NCBI RefSeq assembly: GCF_027942865.1
Contig: NC_134522.1
Location: forward strand, 35,343,149 to 35,407,148
Source: Odontesthes bonariensis
Taxonomy: Eukaryota > Chordata > Actinopteri > Atheriniformes > Atherinopsidae
DNA length: 64,000 bases
Direction: 5' to 3'
A model generated the notes under the pieces. That model was not told where the DNA came from. It did no database searches and saw only the letters and a program-made list of their open reading frames with translations. Of this stretch, positions 12,401 to 33,030 are shown one piece after another; the first letter of the stretch is position 1, and each line of letters opens with the position of its first letter. The position numbers and the translations under genes are program-made.

Positions 12401-14708
12401 CCACAAGTTTGAGAAGATCTCAGAATCTGCCAAACAAGGTATGCACTCTGTTGCACAATGGAATGCCTTAAACTTCATTTATTCTTCAACATTAAGTCAT
12501 TGCAGAGCCTGTATCGCAGTCATGTTCCCTCCATCTACAGTTGAGTGTCACCGTAGCCTGATTCACATCTCCCCAGAAATGCAACTAAACACGAGCGCCG
12601 CCATATGCTCTGTGTCGATCATACAAGGATCCGTGTGCATCTGAGGAGAAGAGGGCTGATCAGGGGGGCTGTTCATCATAGGATGTGACTCCATAACAGC
12701 TGTAGCTTTTGTTAACATGCAGCCTGCTCAGAGGAAGTTCGATTAGTTCAGTTTTATTTATATAGCGCCAAATCAAACCAAATGTCACCTCAAGGCACTT
12801 CAATAATACAATCCAATTCATTGTAATCATGATCCAATTAATTAAATTCTAAATAATCCAATTCATTCATACAGAGTCAATTCAAAAATAATTTCCTAGC
12901 TAAGGAAACCAGCAGATTGCACAGAAACTTGTCTTCAGTCCAATCTCCCGTCCTGAGCGTGCCTGAGGCGACTGGAGAGAAACGACTCCCTTTTAACAGG
13001 AAGAAACTTCTGGCAGAACCAGGAAGGGTGGCCATCCGCCTCCACCAGCTGGGGTTTGAGAAGACAGAAAAGAGGGGACAACAAACACTGTAACACCATC
13101 CAAAGGATACCTGTTGGAACAGGGAAACACGAGTTAATGACCACAATAATGTCAGATATACATAAAGAGAGTAAAGTGAAGATAGGTGTTACAGATGAGG
13201 CCCGCCAGCAGGCTGGGCCTATAGCAGCTTAAAGTGATAGTTCGGAGTAGATTCACCCTAGGGTCATTTGAACCGTGACATCCAGCCAAGTAGCCCAACC
13301 GAAGTTTTTTCGATCTTGGCTGAACATCAGCTGAGTTACTGAGTTATCCTGAATAGCTTAGTACAAGCCCTAATGGAACCTGGCAGTATCTCCAAAATTA
13401 CCACACTAAAATCACATGCCATGACACCAAACTTACAAACTTACAAATGCATCGTTTTGTGAGTACAGACCATATTTGTACTACTGTAGAAGTTTGGTGT
13501 CATGGCATGTGATTTTAGTGTGGTAATTTTGGAGATACTGCCAGGTTCCATTAGCGCTTGTACTAAGCTATTCGGGATAACTCAGTAACTCAGCTGATGT
13601 TCAGCCAAGATCGAAAAAACTTCGGGTGGGCTACTTGGCTGGATGTCACGGTTCAAATGACCCTAGGGTGAATCTACTCCGAACTATCACTTTAACTATG
13701 GGATGTTTCAGGATCACCTGAGCCATCCCTAACTATAAGCTTTATCAGAAAGGAAAGTTTTAAGCCTGGTCTTAAAGGAAGAGAGGGTGTCTGCTTCCTG
13801 AAGCCAAACTGGCAGCTGGTTCCACAAGAGAGGGGCCTGATAACTGAAGGCTCTGCCTCCCATTCTATTTTTAGAAACTCTGGAAACCTCAAGTAAACCT
13901 GCAGTTTGGGAACGAAGTGCTCTGTTAGGAAAATATCTTACAATGAGATCTTTAAGATATGATGGAGCTCGGTCATTAAGAGCTTTATATGTAAGGAGAA
14001 GAATCTTAAATTCTATTCTGAATTTAACAGGGAGCCAATGAAGAGAAGCTAAAACTGGAGAAATATGATCTCTGCTGTTAGTTCTCATCAGAACTCTGGC
14101 TGCAGCATTTTGGATCAACTGAAGGCTTTTCAGAGAATATGTGGGACAGCCCAATAATAAAGAATTACAGCAGTCCAATCTTGAAGTAACAAATGCATGG
14201 ACTGGTTTTTCTGCATCACTCTGAGACGAGATGTTCCTGATTTTAACAATATTACGACGATGAAAGAAGGCAGTCCTAGAAACCTGTTTTATATGTGAGT
14301 CAAATGATGAAGGTTCCTCACTGTAGAACCAGAAGCCAAGAAAATACCATCTAGAGCAGGGATGGGCAACTTCCATGATAAAGAGGGCACTATCATTGGA
14401 GGGCCAAATGACTACGCACTTCGAATAATTGGATATGAAAGACGCTACAAATGATTCTCAATAAGAACACATTTTATATGAATTTATATCTGTTTTCCAT
14501 TGGTTTTCCTTTGAATTTGGTGAAGATATACTCTTCTTCCCATTTTGGCTGAAAATGTGATTTTCTCGGTCAAGTTTTCTCTTTTTGCCACTGCTAGTGG
14601 CCATGGCTCTTGACTTTCCTATTCGCTGTTGCGGAAAGCGGCCCGGGCCCCGCTATTGTTTGCGTATGGTGAGCCCTCTATCGGTCAACAGTATAATTAC
14701 AATTTATT

Positions 14709-14739
<31 letters not shown>

Positions 14740-17645
14740 TTTTTTAATTATTAAATTATTATTGATCTATTTGCGGGCCGTACTGAGTGAGGACGAGGGC
14801 CATATGCGGCCCCCAGGCTGCCAGTTGCCCAACCCTGATCTAGAGTAACTATATAACCAGACAGTTTCTCCCTGAAGCGCTCAGGTCCAAAGATCACGAC
14901 TTCAGTTTGTCTGAATTTAGAAGCAGACAGTAATGACTGGGTGCTAACACTGAGAAGATGCTGACTTAAGCCTTCACACAGACAAATTTTTTTCCTTCTC
15001 GCTCTGACTATAACAGCTGTGTTCCTTTTGGTCTGTATATTTTTAATACTTTGGATTAGTTTAGGATTGCTCTGTTAATTTTGTGAGAATATGAGACCGT
15101 AGATCCATGATTGGGATTGGTCATCAGTTACCAACACTGCCCCATTAAGATGAACATACTCCTATCCAGAGTCTGAGAACTTGGTTTGATCCCCATGTGA
15201 GGACGCAGGTTATCTCAATTGTTATAGTTGGTAAGGTCAGACACACCCTGAGTATGTTGAACCTGCTCAGTAGTACATGCTGTTGGTTTCACATTCTAAC
15301 AATTTGTTTCTCTTTTGTGCAGAGCTCATAGACTTCAAGACACGAAGAGTGGCAGCATTCAGGAAGAACCTGGTGGAGCTGGCAGAGCTAGAGCTCAAAC
15401 ATGCCAAGGTACTGAAGTCATAGTGTGACCTCCAAGTGTCAGGAGTAGCTCAGGGACAGCCTCATGTTGCATTCAGAGGAGCTCTATCAGAGCAGCCGTC
15501 TCTGAGCAGGCCCCCTCACACATTAGGGCAGCTCACCTGTACAGCATCAGGTGCATTCTCGTGTGACTTTGTCTGACTTGATGGCCATTGAGTGTAAAAA
15601 AACGTCTGCAGTCAAGTAGGTCACATGTTTTTCTATCATGAGTGTATCATGAGTGGCGGTCAAAACGTCAAAACACATGCAAGAAAGAAACGCGCTGCAA
15701 ACTACAAAACACATGCAAGAAAGAAACGCGCTGCAAACTACAAAACACATGCGAGAGAAACGTGCTGCAAACTTCAAAACACATGCAAGAAAGAAACGCG
15801 CTGCAAACTTCAAAACACATGCAAGAGAGAAACGTGCTGCAAACTTCAAAACACATGCAAGAGAGAAACGTGCTGCAAACTTCAAAACACATGCAAGAGA
15901 GAAACGCGCTGCAAACTTCAAAACACATGCAAGAGAGAAACGTGCTGCAAACTTCAAAACACATGCAAGAGAGAAACGTGCTGCAAACTTCAAAACACAT
16001 GCAAGAGAGAAACGTGCTGCAAGCTTCAAAACACGAGAGAAACGCGCTGCAAACTTCAAAACACATGCAAGAGAGAAACGTGCTGCAAACTTCAAAACAC
16101 ATGCAAGAAACGCGCTGCAAACTTCAAAACACATGCAAGAGAGAAACGCGCTGGAAACTTCAAAACCCATGCAAGAGAGAAACGCGTTGCAAACTTCAAA
16201 ACCCATGCAAGAGAGAAACGCGCTGCAAACTTCAAAACACATGCAAGAGAGAAACGCGCTGGAAACTTCAAAACACATGCAAGAGAGAAACGCGTTGCAA
16301 ACTTCAAAACACATGCAAGAGAGAAACGCGCTGGAAACTTCAAAACACATGCAAGAGAGAAACGTGCTGCAAACTTCAAAACACATGCAAGAGAGAAACG
16401 CGCTGCAAACTTCAAAACACATGAGAGAGAAACGCGCTGCAAACTTCAAAACACATGCAAGAGAGAAACGCGCTGCAAACTTCAAAACACATGAGAGAGA
16501 AACGCGCTGCAAACTACAAAACACATGCAAGAGAGAAACGTGCTGCAAACTTCAAAACACATGCAAGAGAGAAACGTGCTGCAAACTTCAAAACACATGC
16601 AAGAGAGAAACGCGCTGCAAACTACAAAACACATGAGAGAGAAACGCGCTGCAAACTACAAAACACATGCAAGAGAGAAACGTGCTGCAAACTTCAAAAC
16701 ACATGCAAGAGAGAAACGCGCTGCAAACTTCAAAACACATGAGAGAGAAACGCGCTGCAAACTTCAAAACACATGCAAGAGAGAAACGCGCTGCAAACTA
16801 CAAAACACATGAGAGAGAAACGCGCTGCAAACTACAAAACACATGCAAGAGAGAAACACGCTGCAAACTTCAAAACACATGCAAGAGAGAAACGTGCTGC
16901 AAACTACAAAACACATGCAAGAGAGAAACGCGCTGCAAACTACAAAACACATGCAAGAAAGAAACGCGCTGCAAACTTCAAAACACATGCAAGAGAGAAA
17001 CGTGCTGCAAACTACAAAACACATGCAAGAGAGAAACGTGCTGCAATCTTCAAAACACATGCAAGAGAGAAACGCACTGCAAACTTCAAAACACATGCAA
17101 GAGAGAAACGCGCTGCAAACTATAAAACACATGCAAGAGAGAAACGTGCTGCAAACTTCAAAACACATGAGAGAAACGCGCTGCAAACTTCAAAACACAT
17201 GCAAGAGAGAAACGTGCTGCAATCTTCAAAACACATGCAAGAGAGAAACGCGCTGCAAACTATAAAACACATGCAAGAGAGAAACGCGCTGCAAACTATA
17301 AAACACATGCAAGAGAGAAACGCGCTGCAAACTATAAAACACATGCAAGAGAGAAACGCGCTGCAAACTTCAAAACACATGCAAGAGAGAAACGCGCTGC
17401 AAACTACAAAACACATGCAAGAGAGAAACGCGCTGCAAACTACAAAACACATGCAAGAGAGAAACGCGCTGCAAACTACAAAACACATGCCAGAGAGAAA
17501 CGCGCTGCAAACTACAAAACACATGCAAGAGAGAAACTTGCGCAATGCTGGATCATGCACCGTCTCTGACCCTGCCTTCTCTCACTTCCAGGGAAACCTC
17601 CAGCTACTGCAGAGCTGTTTGGGCGTACTGAAAGGAAACACTTAA
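3473..17645 (+). CDS. snx6: Sorting nexin-6 (SNX-BAR)
   Basis: Fourteen coding exons join in phase to 406 codons, the length I recall for mammalian SNX6: 3473-3478, 3627-3674, 6625-6729, 6817-6927, 7640-7761, 7835-7958, 9590-9685, 9767-9872, 10804-10879, 11954-11993, 12108-12194, 12279-12438, 15323-15408, 17592-17645. The protein starts [21 protein letters not shown] domain follows (about residues 26-173, with [20 protein letters not shown] and [16 protein letters not shown]). The rest is a helical BAR domain (about 203-406, with [20 protein letters not shown]). Known role: cytoplasmic and endosome-tubule protein that dimerises with SNX1/SNX2 in retromer-linked retrieval of receptors to the trans-Golgi; its PX domain binds cargo tails rather than classic PI3P. 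The first coding exon is only two Met codons. Introns are heavily loaded with mobile DNA. SNX5 is the close alternative, but the N-terminus is SNX6-like. Confidence 0.96.
4847..5419 (+). mobile_element. Harbinger-like element with MADF ORF, copy 1
   Basis: Terminal inverted repeats AGGCACTAGCATGGTTG and, at the right end, the complement of CAACCATGCTAGAGCCT are flanked by TAA on both sides (4844-4846 and 5420-5422). This fits the 3-bp TWA target duplication of PIF/Harbinger elements. The 573-bp body holds one ORF and no transposase, so it needs helper enzyme. It lies in snx6 intron 2. Related copies are at 55.26-55.72 and 60.86-61.54 kb. Confidence 0.7.
4857..5165 (+). CDS. MADF-domain ORF of a Harbinger-like element
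   Basis: This ORF of 102 codons starts at an ATG inside the terminal repeat. It contains [14 protein letters not shown], then ENW-like [17 protein letters not shown], then [16 protein letters not shown]. That is the three-helix layout of MADF/Myb-SANT-like DNA-binding domains, which accompany Harbinger transposases as a second protein. The usual linker and C-terminal part are missing; the frame ends soon after the third helix. It is probably a remnant, though open across the whole domain in this copy. Confidence 0.6.
   Translation: MVDASVDFCNLAAPPTKNRMDPCETRLSQEVRLYRQLYETAVKQHREHVNSQNWWTEIGRTLGKEGEFCKNVWKKLQDRYVKAKKRAETLVCRGFQTFTSIN
5490..6110 (-). mobile_element. LINE RT fragment, family E (antisense in snx6 intron 2)
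   Basis: Read on the minus strand, the right part gives [17 protein letters not shown] followed by a YADDTQL-like box with frame breaks. Further left it gives sequence typical of the RT C-terminus (the CN-LLAGLP/thumb region of L2/Rex1-type LINEs). No open frame longer than about 65 codons remains. It is a decayed fragment without visible ends. An AT-rich strip to its right (6170-6232), ending in GCCCAGCCCTA, looks like a separate hAT-type terminus. Confidence 0.6.
8284..9245. mobile_element. probable hAT-like DNA transposon remnant in snx6 intron 6
   Basis: The left end reads GGGGTGGGCGATATGG followed by AT-rich ATCACGATTTTT runs. The right end shows the inverted motif CACGATTTTATATCG. Starts of the form GGGTGGGCGATAT are common in fish hAT-type elements. 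The body contains only short ORFs and a poly-A run at 9111-9140. Target duplications were not found, so class and limits are tentative. Confidence 0.35.
10132..10569. repeat. snx6: two-block minisatellite, 19-bp and 24-bp units, snx6 intron 8
   Basis: The first block has about ten head-to-tail copies of GATGCATCGGCAGGCGTGT (19 bp) to about 10320. The second has about ten copies of a 24-bp unit differing by an added GATGC and a C-to-G change (GCATGGGCAGGCGTGTGATGCGAT). Copies are nearly identical within each block. The overlapping open frames on both strands are by-products of the repeat. The array lies between coding exons 8 and 9. Confidence 0.9.
11045..11750 (+). mobile_element. DNA transposon with 17-bp TIRs and Myb-like ORF
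   Basis: A perfect 17-bp inverted repeat AGCCCCTTTCACACTGC bounds the element. TCTGT flanks both sides (11040-11044 and 11751-11755) as a possible target duplication. From an ATG at 11348 the plus frame reads [19 protein letters not shown] and then H-I-S-G-T. This matches the start of the Myb/SANT-like protein of Harbinger-type elements, after which the frame drifts. No transposase is visible. It lies in snx6 intron 9. The 5-bp duplication is not typical of Harbinger, so superfamily is tentative. Confidence 0.6.
13233..13691. mobile_element. 459-bp foldback (near-palindromic) element with TTAA duplication
   Basis: Two 202-bp arms (13233-13434 and 13490-13691) are near-perfect inverted copies around a 55-bp loop. 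The ends are AGTGATAGTTCGGAGTAG and its complement. TTAA lies immediately outside both ends (13229-13232, 13692-13695). The empty site survives in the second family B LINE near 62955, which has one TTAA there. A TTAA target is the hallmark of piggyBac-type transposition. The element has no coding capacity. Confidence 0.85.
14357..14837. mobile_element. 481-bp non-autonomous hAT-like element with 8-bp duplication
   Basis: The ends are CAGGGATGGGCAACTT and its near complement AGTTGCCCAACCCTG. They are flanked by the 8-bp direct repeat ATCTAGAG (14349-14356 and 14838-14845). The matching empty site, a single ATCTAGAG, is in family B copy 2 near 62272-62279. CAGGG termini with an 8-bp duplication define hAT elements. 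The interior has a TTTA microsatellite (about 14704-14742) and no transposase. Confidence 0.85.
15668..17540. repeat. snx6: 36-bp minisatellite array, about 52 units, snx6 intron 13
   Basis: This is a head-to-tail array of a 36-bp unit: GAGAGAAACGCGCTGC, then AAACTTCAAAACACATGCAA. Variant positions are CGCGC or CGTGC and CTTC, CTAC or CTATA. Some units lack GCAA, and there are shorter deletions. Because 36 is a multiple of three and the unit lacks stops in several frames, long open frames appear on both strands. They have no start context or homology and should not be read as genes. The array fills about 85 percent of the intron and ends about 50 bp before the last coding exon. Confidence 0.95.
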
Positions 17646-19190
17646 GTGTCCAACCCTGCCCACCGCCAGCTGGACACGCCCGTTGTGAGGTGGGGGCCAG
17701 TAAGGCTGGACGAACGATACTGAGAACTCTGGGCCAGAGAGAGAGAGACGGAGAGAGAGAGAGACAGCAAAGGGTTCCCAATTAACCGGAAGTCTGTTTT
17801 CTGCATCACCAACCAACTAAAGTTCTCTTCATTCTCCTAACTCTCTCCCTGTCTCTCTGAAGCACCCGCTCTAGTCTTGCTGGTTCAGAATTAGACCTGC
17901 ATGACTGTACTTCCTACAGGTACCACAAAACCACCTGGCTCAGTTTGAAGCTTTTCTTTCTTTCTTAATCTCTCCCTCCTCCTTGAGTGACATTCATATG
18001 AAAGTCTTCTGAACATTATCTGGACTGGCTCTGTTGGACATTATTAACATGGTTAAATACTTTAGTTTTATTACTTTTCTGCAATCTCTGTGAAATCCAT
18101 TCACTGTAAGAACTAAGGAACAAACCAGGTGATAGAGCTGGTGTGACGCATCAGATCCTCATTATGTGATATCAGCCTGGAGCAGAGTAGAAAGCAACCT
18201 ATGAATGTCACTCACAGGAGCTGATGCGGATGGCAGCGCGTTGCATCTGCTCTAACGGGTCCACGTGTCCCTGCTGGTCACCACCCTCCCAGCCAACAAT
18301 CCCATCATCTTTAATGACCTAATGCCAAGACATTCAAATCTTTTTTGTCTTTTAAGCAAATTCTAAAAAATATCAGTCCAGTTAGGAAACAGAAGCAAAC
18401 TGCAAAGAGTACCAACTGGAAGCTGGATCTCATAAGCATTACCTGCTAATTCTGAAGTCTCATGTTAGGGACGTTTGTCCAGTTGCCAAGATTTAAAGGT
18501 TTAAGGCACTTAAAGGAAAAAGAACATCTTTGAATTAATGTAGAAAAATCTATCCAGTTTAACTTTCAGGACTCAGAAAACTGCTGGATTGCATGGAGGT
18601 GTTTTTCCGTAGAAGAAGTCTGTCCTTTCTGCGGCATCTGCCATCTCCTGTCGTCTGTCCTCATCTTCCTTCTCCTTCCTTCTTACTTTTGGTGGTGCTT
18701 GTTTTTCTGGGAATTGTTAAATGTATGCTGCTGCTGTGTGGTGGTGGAGGCCAGCCCTTGGTTCCTGTTCTCATTAAAATGTAATAAAATAGAAAAGCCT
18801 TGTACATGTTTGTATTAACTAATGAACGCTAATCATCACTGTCGCTTGGTTTTCTCTGATCAGCTTTGTCATTCCAGGTGGTGGAGCTTCAGTCTTTTTG
18901 CCTTAAAGTCAGTCAGTTGCTTCATTTGATTCATTGTTAACAAATAGAAGAAATCACAGTTTATGTCCCCATTCTGTTTTTTTTTAAACTGCACTGTATA
19001 TGAATGTTTTTTCACTCGTACGTGACCAAAGCTTCCATTCCTGGTTCAAAATGAAGATGTGATTAAAAAGAAAAGGGGGGAGAAAGTGGCTGATGATAAA
19101 ATTCACAACATTTTAGTTGTTAAAACTTCAGCAGGTCTGTAAACCACGCTGGTCACTCTGAGACTTAATAAAAATGTATGGACACTTTTC
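17646..19190 (+). other. snx6: snx6 3' UTR with two polyadenylation signals
   Basis: This non-coding stretch follows the snx6 stop codon. It has an AATAAA at 18783-18788 and another at 19167-19172. A 3' end near 18.8 or 19.19 kb would give a UTR of about 1.1 to 1.5 kb. A purine run (GAGA) lies at 17737-17765. The choice between sites cannot be made from sequence alone. Confidence 0.5.
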
Positions 19191-19344
19191 TTACAAATGG
19201 TGTGTGTCTGAGCAGTTTCCTGGCCCCCGCAGAGGAGGAGGAGAGGGTCAGCTTCTACACGAGCTTCTCTGGCAGAGTTCTGCACCATCTTTTGATCGGA
19301 TTCCTGTGGATTTATACACATCAGTTCATGTTTCCAACGGTTTC

Positions 19345-19700
19345 CACCAGGGCTGTTAAAATGACCACGTTAATAACACCTTAACGGCACTAATTATTTT
19401 GAAGCAAGATTAACGTAGGCATGTTCTCTTACTATGACCGTTGGTCCGCTCCATAGTTCAGGAAGGGATGTAGCCTGATCTTGTTGGTGGCTAGCTCAGT
19501 CGGATCATGAAAAGGGTCTTTTGAATGGCAGTTTCATCTTCAGAACCCTGCCAGATGGGTCTCTGAACAAGACCAAAATGATCTGTCGTTACTGTCAGTG
19601 TGAACGGAGTTATCAGCGGAGTCTTAAATATCACTGGTTAGCCAAAGGCTGATGCAGAGACGCCCACTCCCTCTCACCAAAGGCAGACCTCGCTCAGTAG
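19345..19700 (+). mobile_element. hAT transposase fragment with BED-type zinc finger remnant
   Basis: The left side begins CAGGGCTGTTAAAATGACC, a typical hAT terminus. In the plus frame near 19567 the translation gives KTKMICRYCQCE followed by LKYH. That is the C-x2-C and H part of a BED finger found at the N-terminus of hAT transposases. The frame breaks afterwards. No right end was found. Confidence 0.45.
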
Positions 19701-20329
19701 TTTCTTCATCTTCATTCTTCTTCACTTGTTGACTTTGTTCGACTTGTTCTCCTGTTCTTTTATCCAGACACACTGACTGCTGTTCTCTCACCTTTCCTCC
19801 ACCTGCCCGTGGTCAGCCTCTGCCACCGCTTCCATCCGTCTCATTTTTCTGACTCCTTCCAGAGCCTTTACTGTTGCCTGCATCAGACATCCCATAGTTC
19901 AACCACTAACACGCCCTGTTCTGCAGTGGATGCTTTGATGAAATCTGCATTGTTTGGAAATGTGTTTGTGTCATCTCATTCATTTTTCCACTAACATGTG
20001 CCATCATTTCAGACCCTGCTTTAAGCACGCGCCATATAGATGGAGCAGGACACAAAATGAATTTCAGAAACGGTTTTCACAAATCCCAAATAATGCCCAC
20101 CCCTTTAATTTGGGAACCGGAAGCCAACTTCAGCGTTGTTCAAGCTCTTACATTTTGACTTTTGAAACTGGTTTTCCACCAGATTAAACCATTTCAAATG
20201 GGCTTTCTTTACACTAACAAAGTGTCACTAGTGAGCCTTTTTTTTTTTTTTTTTTTTTTAACTTAGTAATGTTTTAATATAACATTTTACAGCTTTGGTT
20301 GTACATACTTAAATAATACCCACCTGTCA
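19701..20329. other. spacer, no gene recognised
   Basis: Only short ORFs without recognisable domains are present. A poly-T run lies at about 20239-20259. Nothing else stands out. Confidence 0.5.
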
Positions 20330-21110
20330 TATCAGAAAAAGAAACTTGTGGAGTAAATAGAAACTGAAATGGAATAAGTAAGTACATAATATATGTACAC
20401 AAAGTAAAAATGAATTAGAGAAAATGCAAATGCATTGTCCCTTAAATTGATCGCACAGTATGTCAGCTCCAGTCCTAAAAGGATGAATATTTGTGCCATT
20501 TTTTGGTCATATAAATGTGATCTTCCAAACTTTCTGTGACATCTTTTCAAATCAGCGGTCAAATTACAGTGCTTCCTCAGCGTTCCGACCCCCGAGAGAG
20601 GGTCATTTTGTCTATCATCATACTTGTTTGGATCCAACTTTTTCTACATTTATTTTCTTGAGTCGAGACTTTTTCATCCACGAGAACAAATAATCTGGGA
20701 GAACAATGTATTTCGGTCTCTGAATTCTCGCTGAAGTGACTGTGTCCTTTTCCAGAGTTCCTGCAGTTAGTCACAGAGTACACAGCATGTGTAAGATTAC
20801 CCTCCTCAGGTTTGCATCACCAGCAGTTTGAAGTGTCCAGTAAAAATGGTGCATCATTTTAAACGTGCTCTTGGATCCCTTGACACTGCTTTTTATGTTT
20901 GTACAAAGCCCCTCCCACTCACCGTCCTCCGGTGTTAGACTGAGGACCCTCTCACAAGTCTCCCACGTCTGAATCCTCATGGAATACGACGCAGAAGCCT
21001 TGAATTCCTCACTATAGCACCTGAATCCCTCCTTGTCAGGATCATTTTTAGGGGAAATACCAGTTAACTTCGGCCTGAGGTACTTAGGTACTTCAGTGCC
21101 TCCATCAATG
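20330..21110 (-). mobile_element. decayed L1/Tx1-like LINE, RT C-terminal end
   Basis: Read on the minus strand, an open stretch from about 21090 to 20771 gives TWETCERVLSLTPEDGEWEG and KSTFKMMHHFYWTLQ. After a frameshift it gives CW-CKPEEGNLTHAVYS. This order (helical segment, FK-HHFYWT block, then CxxC...H zinc-knuckle-like block) resembles the region downstream of the RT in L1/Tx1-clade LINEs. The copy is broken by frameshifts and has no visible boundaries. Confidence 0.5.
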
Positions 21111-21935
21111 CAGCACCCAACTCTTCCTCTTTAGTGAACCGTACTAATGAAAGGAGAGAAACACTCCACCAGAGCTGGTGATGTTGGTCAGACTGCAGTT
21201 AACCATCTGAAAAATGGTATTTTCTTTAAAGATGCATCTGATTGAAATGAAGGACCCAACTTGGGTGCTTTTTACACAGATAAGCCAACACGGAATCATT
21301 TTGTATCTGAGGAGCTCTGTCCTAACAAACAAGCATCTGCACACACGAACAAGCAGGCCTCAGTCCTGCAGCACCTTCTGACACGATCTGGGTTCCACAA
21401 AGCGCTCTCCGGTGTGTCTCATTCGCACAAACACCCCCTTCTTATGTTGGAAGTGCTCACTGTATGTGTGCAGTGTGTTTTTTTCTCTCTCCAAACACAC
21501 GGTGTGGGATGAGCGTTTCTGGGGAGATGTGAGGACTCTGGGTCACTGCTGCTGGGGATCAAACCTCTGACCTCCCGATTGGAATGTAACCACTTTAAAA
21601 AAAAAGGCGGAGCATGGCCAAATAAGACTGCCAGACATTACTAGTAGCTCCATGTGTCAGAAACTGTGTTGCCATTGAAGCCAGCCTCCATTCCCAAGTC
21701 AGCTGCCGTTCATTTCACACAAAGATTTCACTGCTTTGACTTCAGCATTAGTTCAGCTCGTAGTCCATCTAACTTTTAGTAGTAGTTACTATATCATTAC
21801 AGTATGGGTGGCTGTTTATCAGGAAACTTTACAGAGAAAATAAAAGGCTTCAAGTTCTGAAGTTGTGCCATAAAGAACTATTACACATAAGTACTTTTAT
21901 TTGTCTTTTTCTATTAACAGGGAAAATGATCATGT
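21111..21935. other. spacer, no gene recognised
   Basis: I see only short ORFs without recognisable domains, and no repeat unit I can name. Confidence 0.45.
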
Positions 21936-22190
21936 CCATCCATTTTCTATACCTGCTTAATCCAATTCAGGGTCAATCTCAGCCATCACTGGGTGAGAGG
22001 CAGGGTGCACCCATACAGGCCACACAGAGACACACATGGATACTTCTGGGCGATCGGAGGAAGCCGGAGTACCCACGCATACACGGGCAGAACACGCTAA
22101 CTCCACACAGAAAGAAGCAGCTGGGATTCGACCCTGGAACCCTCTTGCTGTGAGGCGATGGTGCTAACCACCACACCACCGTGCAGCTCA
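21936..22190 (+). repeat. interspersed repeat common in fish genomes, copy 1
   Basis: It starts CATCCATTTTCTATACCTGC and continues through GGGTGAGAGGCAGGG and GGAGGAAGCCGGAGTACCC. It ends ACCCTCTTGCTGTGAGGCGA and CACCACACCACCGTGC. The same unit recurs at 30748-31020, with an inverted partial copy at 51841-51925. It is non-coding; I recognise it as a widespread teleost repeat but do not assert a family name. Confidence 0.65.
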
Positions 22191-22789
22191 AAATGATTGT
22201 GTTTAGCAGGAAAATTACCCCTGAAGTAGTGGGACTGTGAGACTTCAGACTACTCTTAAAATCCTCTGGTGGGGAGGGGTAACTGTTTTGGGGTAAACCC
22301 ACTTCTCCAGGAACCCTCAACATAGTCCACATCATAGAGTGTCCTTATTTACCACTGTTTTCACCCAAATAATGAGGAACATAGAGGAAACTTTACATTT
22401 AAGCTTCACTATGAACGTACAAATCAAAAGCAAAAGTACACATCAGTAAACGTGTCAAAATATGCAATTCACCAGTTCCAAACAATTCAAAAGTACGTGT
22501 ATTGATCAAATTTAACATTTAACATGCAATGAGTTACCATATTTGTAAGTTTGTTATTTTTGTTTTATTGTATAATTGTACTATTAAGAGCATATTGTAA
22601 TGGATAGCTGACTGGAGCAGGTGGGGGCACATGGAATTAGGATGGCATTTTGGGCTGATAGGACATAATGGTTTGATATGGATTCTTCGTCCCGCTCCTA
22701 TTACTCTTGATTTTTGCTTTAAGATGGAAATATTGTTTTTATTTTGTATTATCTGGATCTCGCTTGGAGTGCTGAGGCTTTTATTGTGA
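22191..22789. other. AT-rich spacer upstream of psma3, no gene seen
   Basis: AT-rich DNA without ORFs of note, tRNA or clear repeat units. Confidence 0.5.
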
Positions 22790-22866
22790 AGGCAATAACC
22801 GGAAATAATCGTGTGATTCCGGAAGAACAGCTTGAAAGGTGCTCAGGATTCATAGTCTGTGTGAAA
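22790..22866 (+). promoter_or_regulatory. psma3: psma3 core promoter / 5' UTR with paired ETS-type sites
   Basis: Two ETS-like cores, ACCGGAAAT at 22798-22806 and ATTCCGGAAG near 22816-22825, lie within 70 bp of the start codon. No TATA box is obvious. This is typical of housekeeping promoters. Function is inferred from motif and position. Confidence 0.5.
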
Positions 22867-32924
<10,058 letters not shown>

Positions 32925-33024
32925 AGGCTCTCTCCATCATCTGCGGCTCAGACTCCTGATTCTTTTTGTATTGTTCATTGACTGTCAAGTCGGTTGTTCT
33001 TTTGGTTTGATTTTCAACTTTGAA

Positions 33025-33030
33025 AATAAA
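33025..33030 (+). terminator. psma3: psma3 polyadenylation signal
   Basis: AATAAA about 100 nt after the stop codon and within an otherwise plain 3' UTR. The predicted 3' end is near 33.05 kb. Confidence 0.7.

Larger units (their letters stand above)
12740..14935 (-). mobile_element. LINE family B copy 1 (minus), with two nested DNA elements
   Basis: Read on the minus strand, the RT C-terminal region ([52 protein letters not shown]) is followed by a long 3' UTR ending at about 12744 in GGCGCTATATAAATAAAA. The same family on the plus strand at 61.83-63.50 kb gives a second copy for comparison. The copy is 5'-truncated. It is interrupted by a foldback element (13233-13691) and a hAT-like element (14357-14837), and it lies in snx6 intron 12. 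Confidence 0.8.

Noticed and set aside
15625-17645. Very long open frames on both strands (up to about 330 codons) with [12 protein letters not shown] or [16 protein letters not shown] 12-residue repeats
   Set aside because: They are produced by the 36-bp minisatellite, whose length is a multiple of three. They lie in an snx6 intron and lack start context, codon bias or homology.
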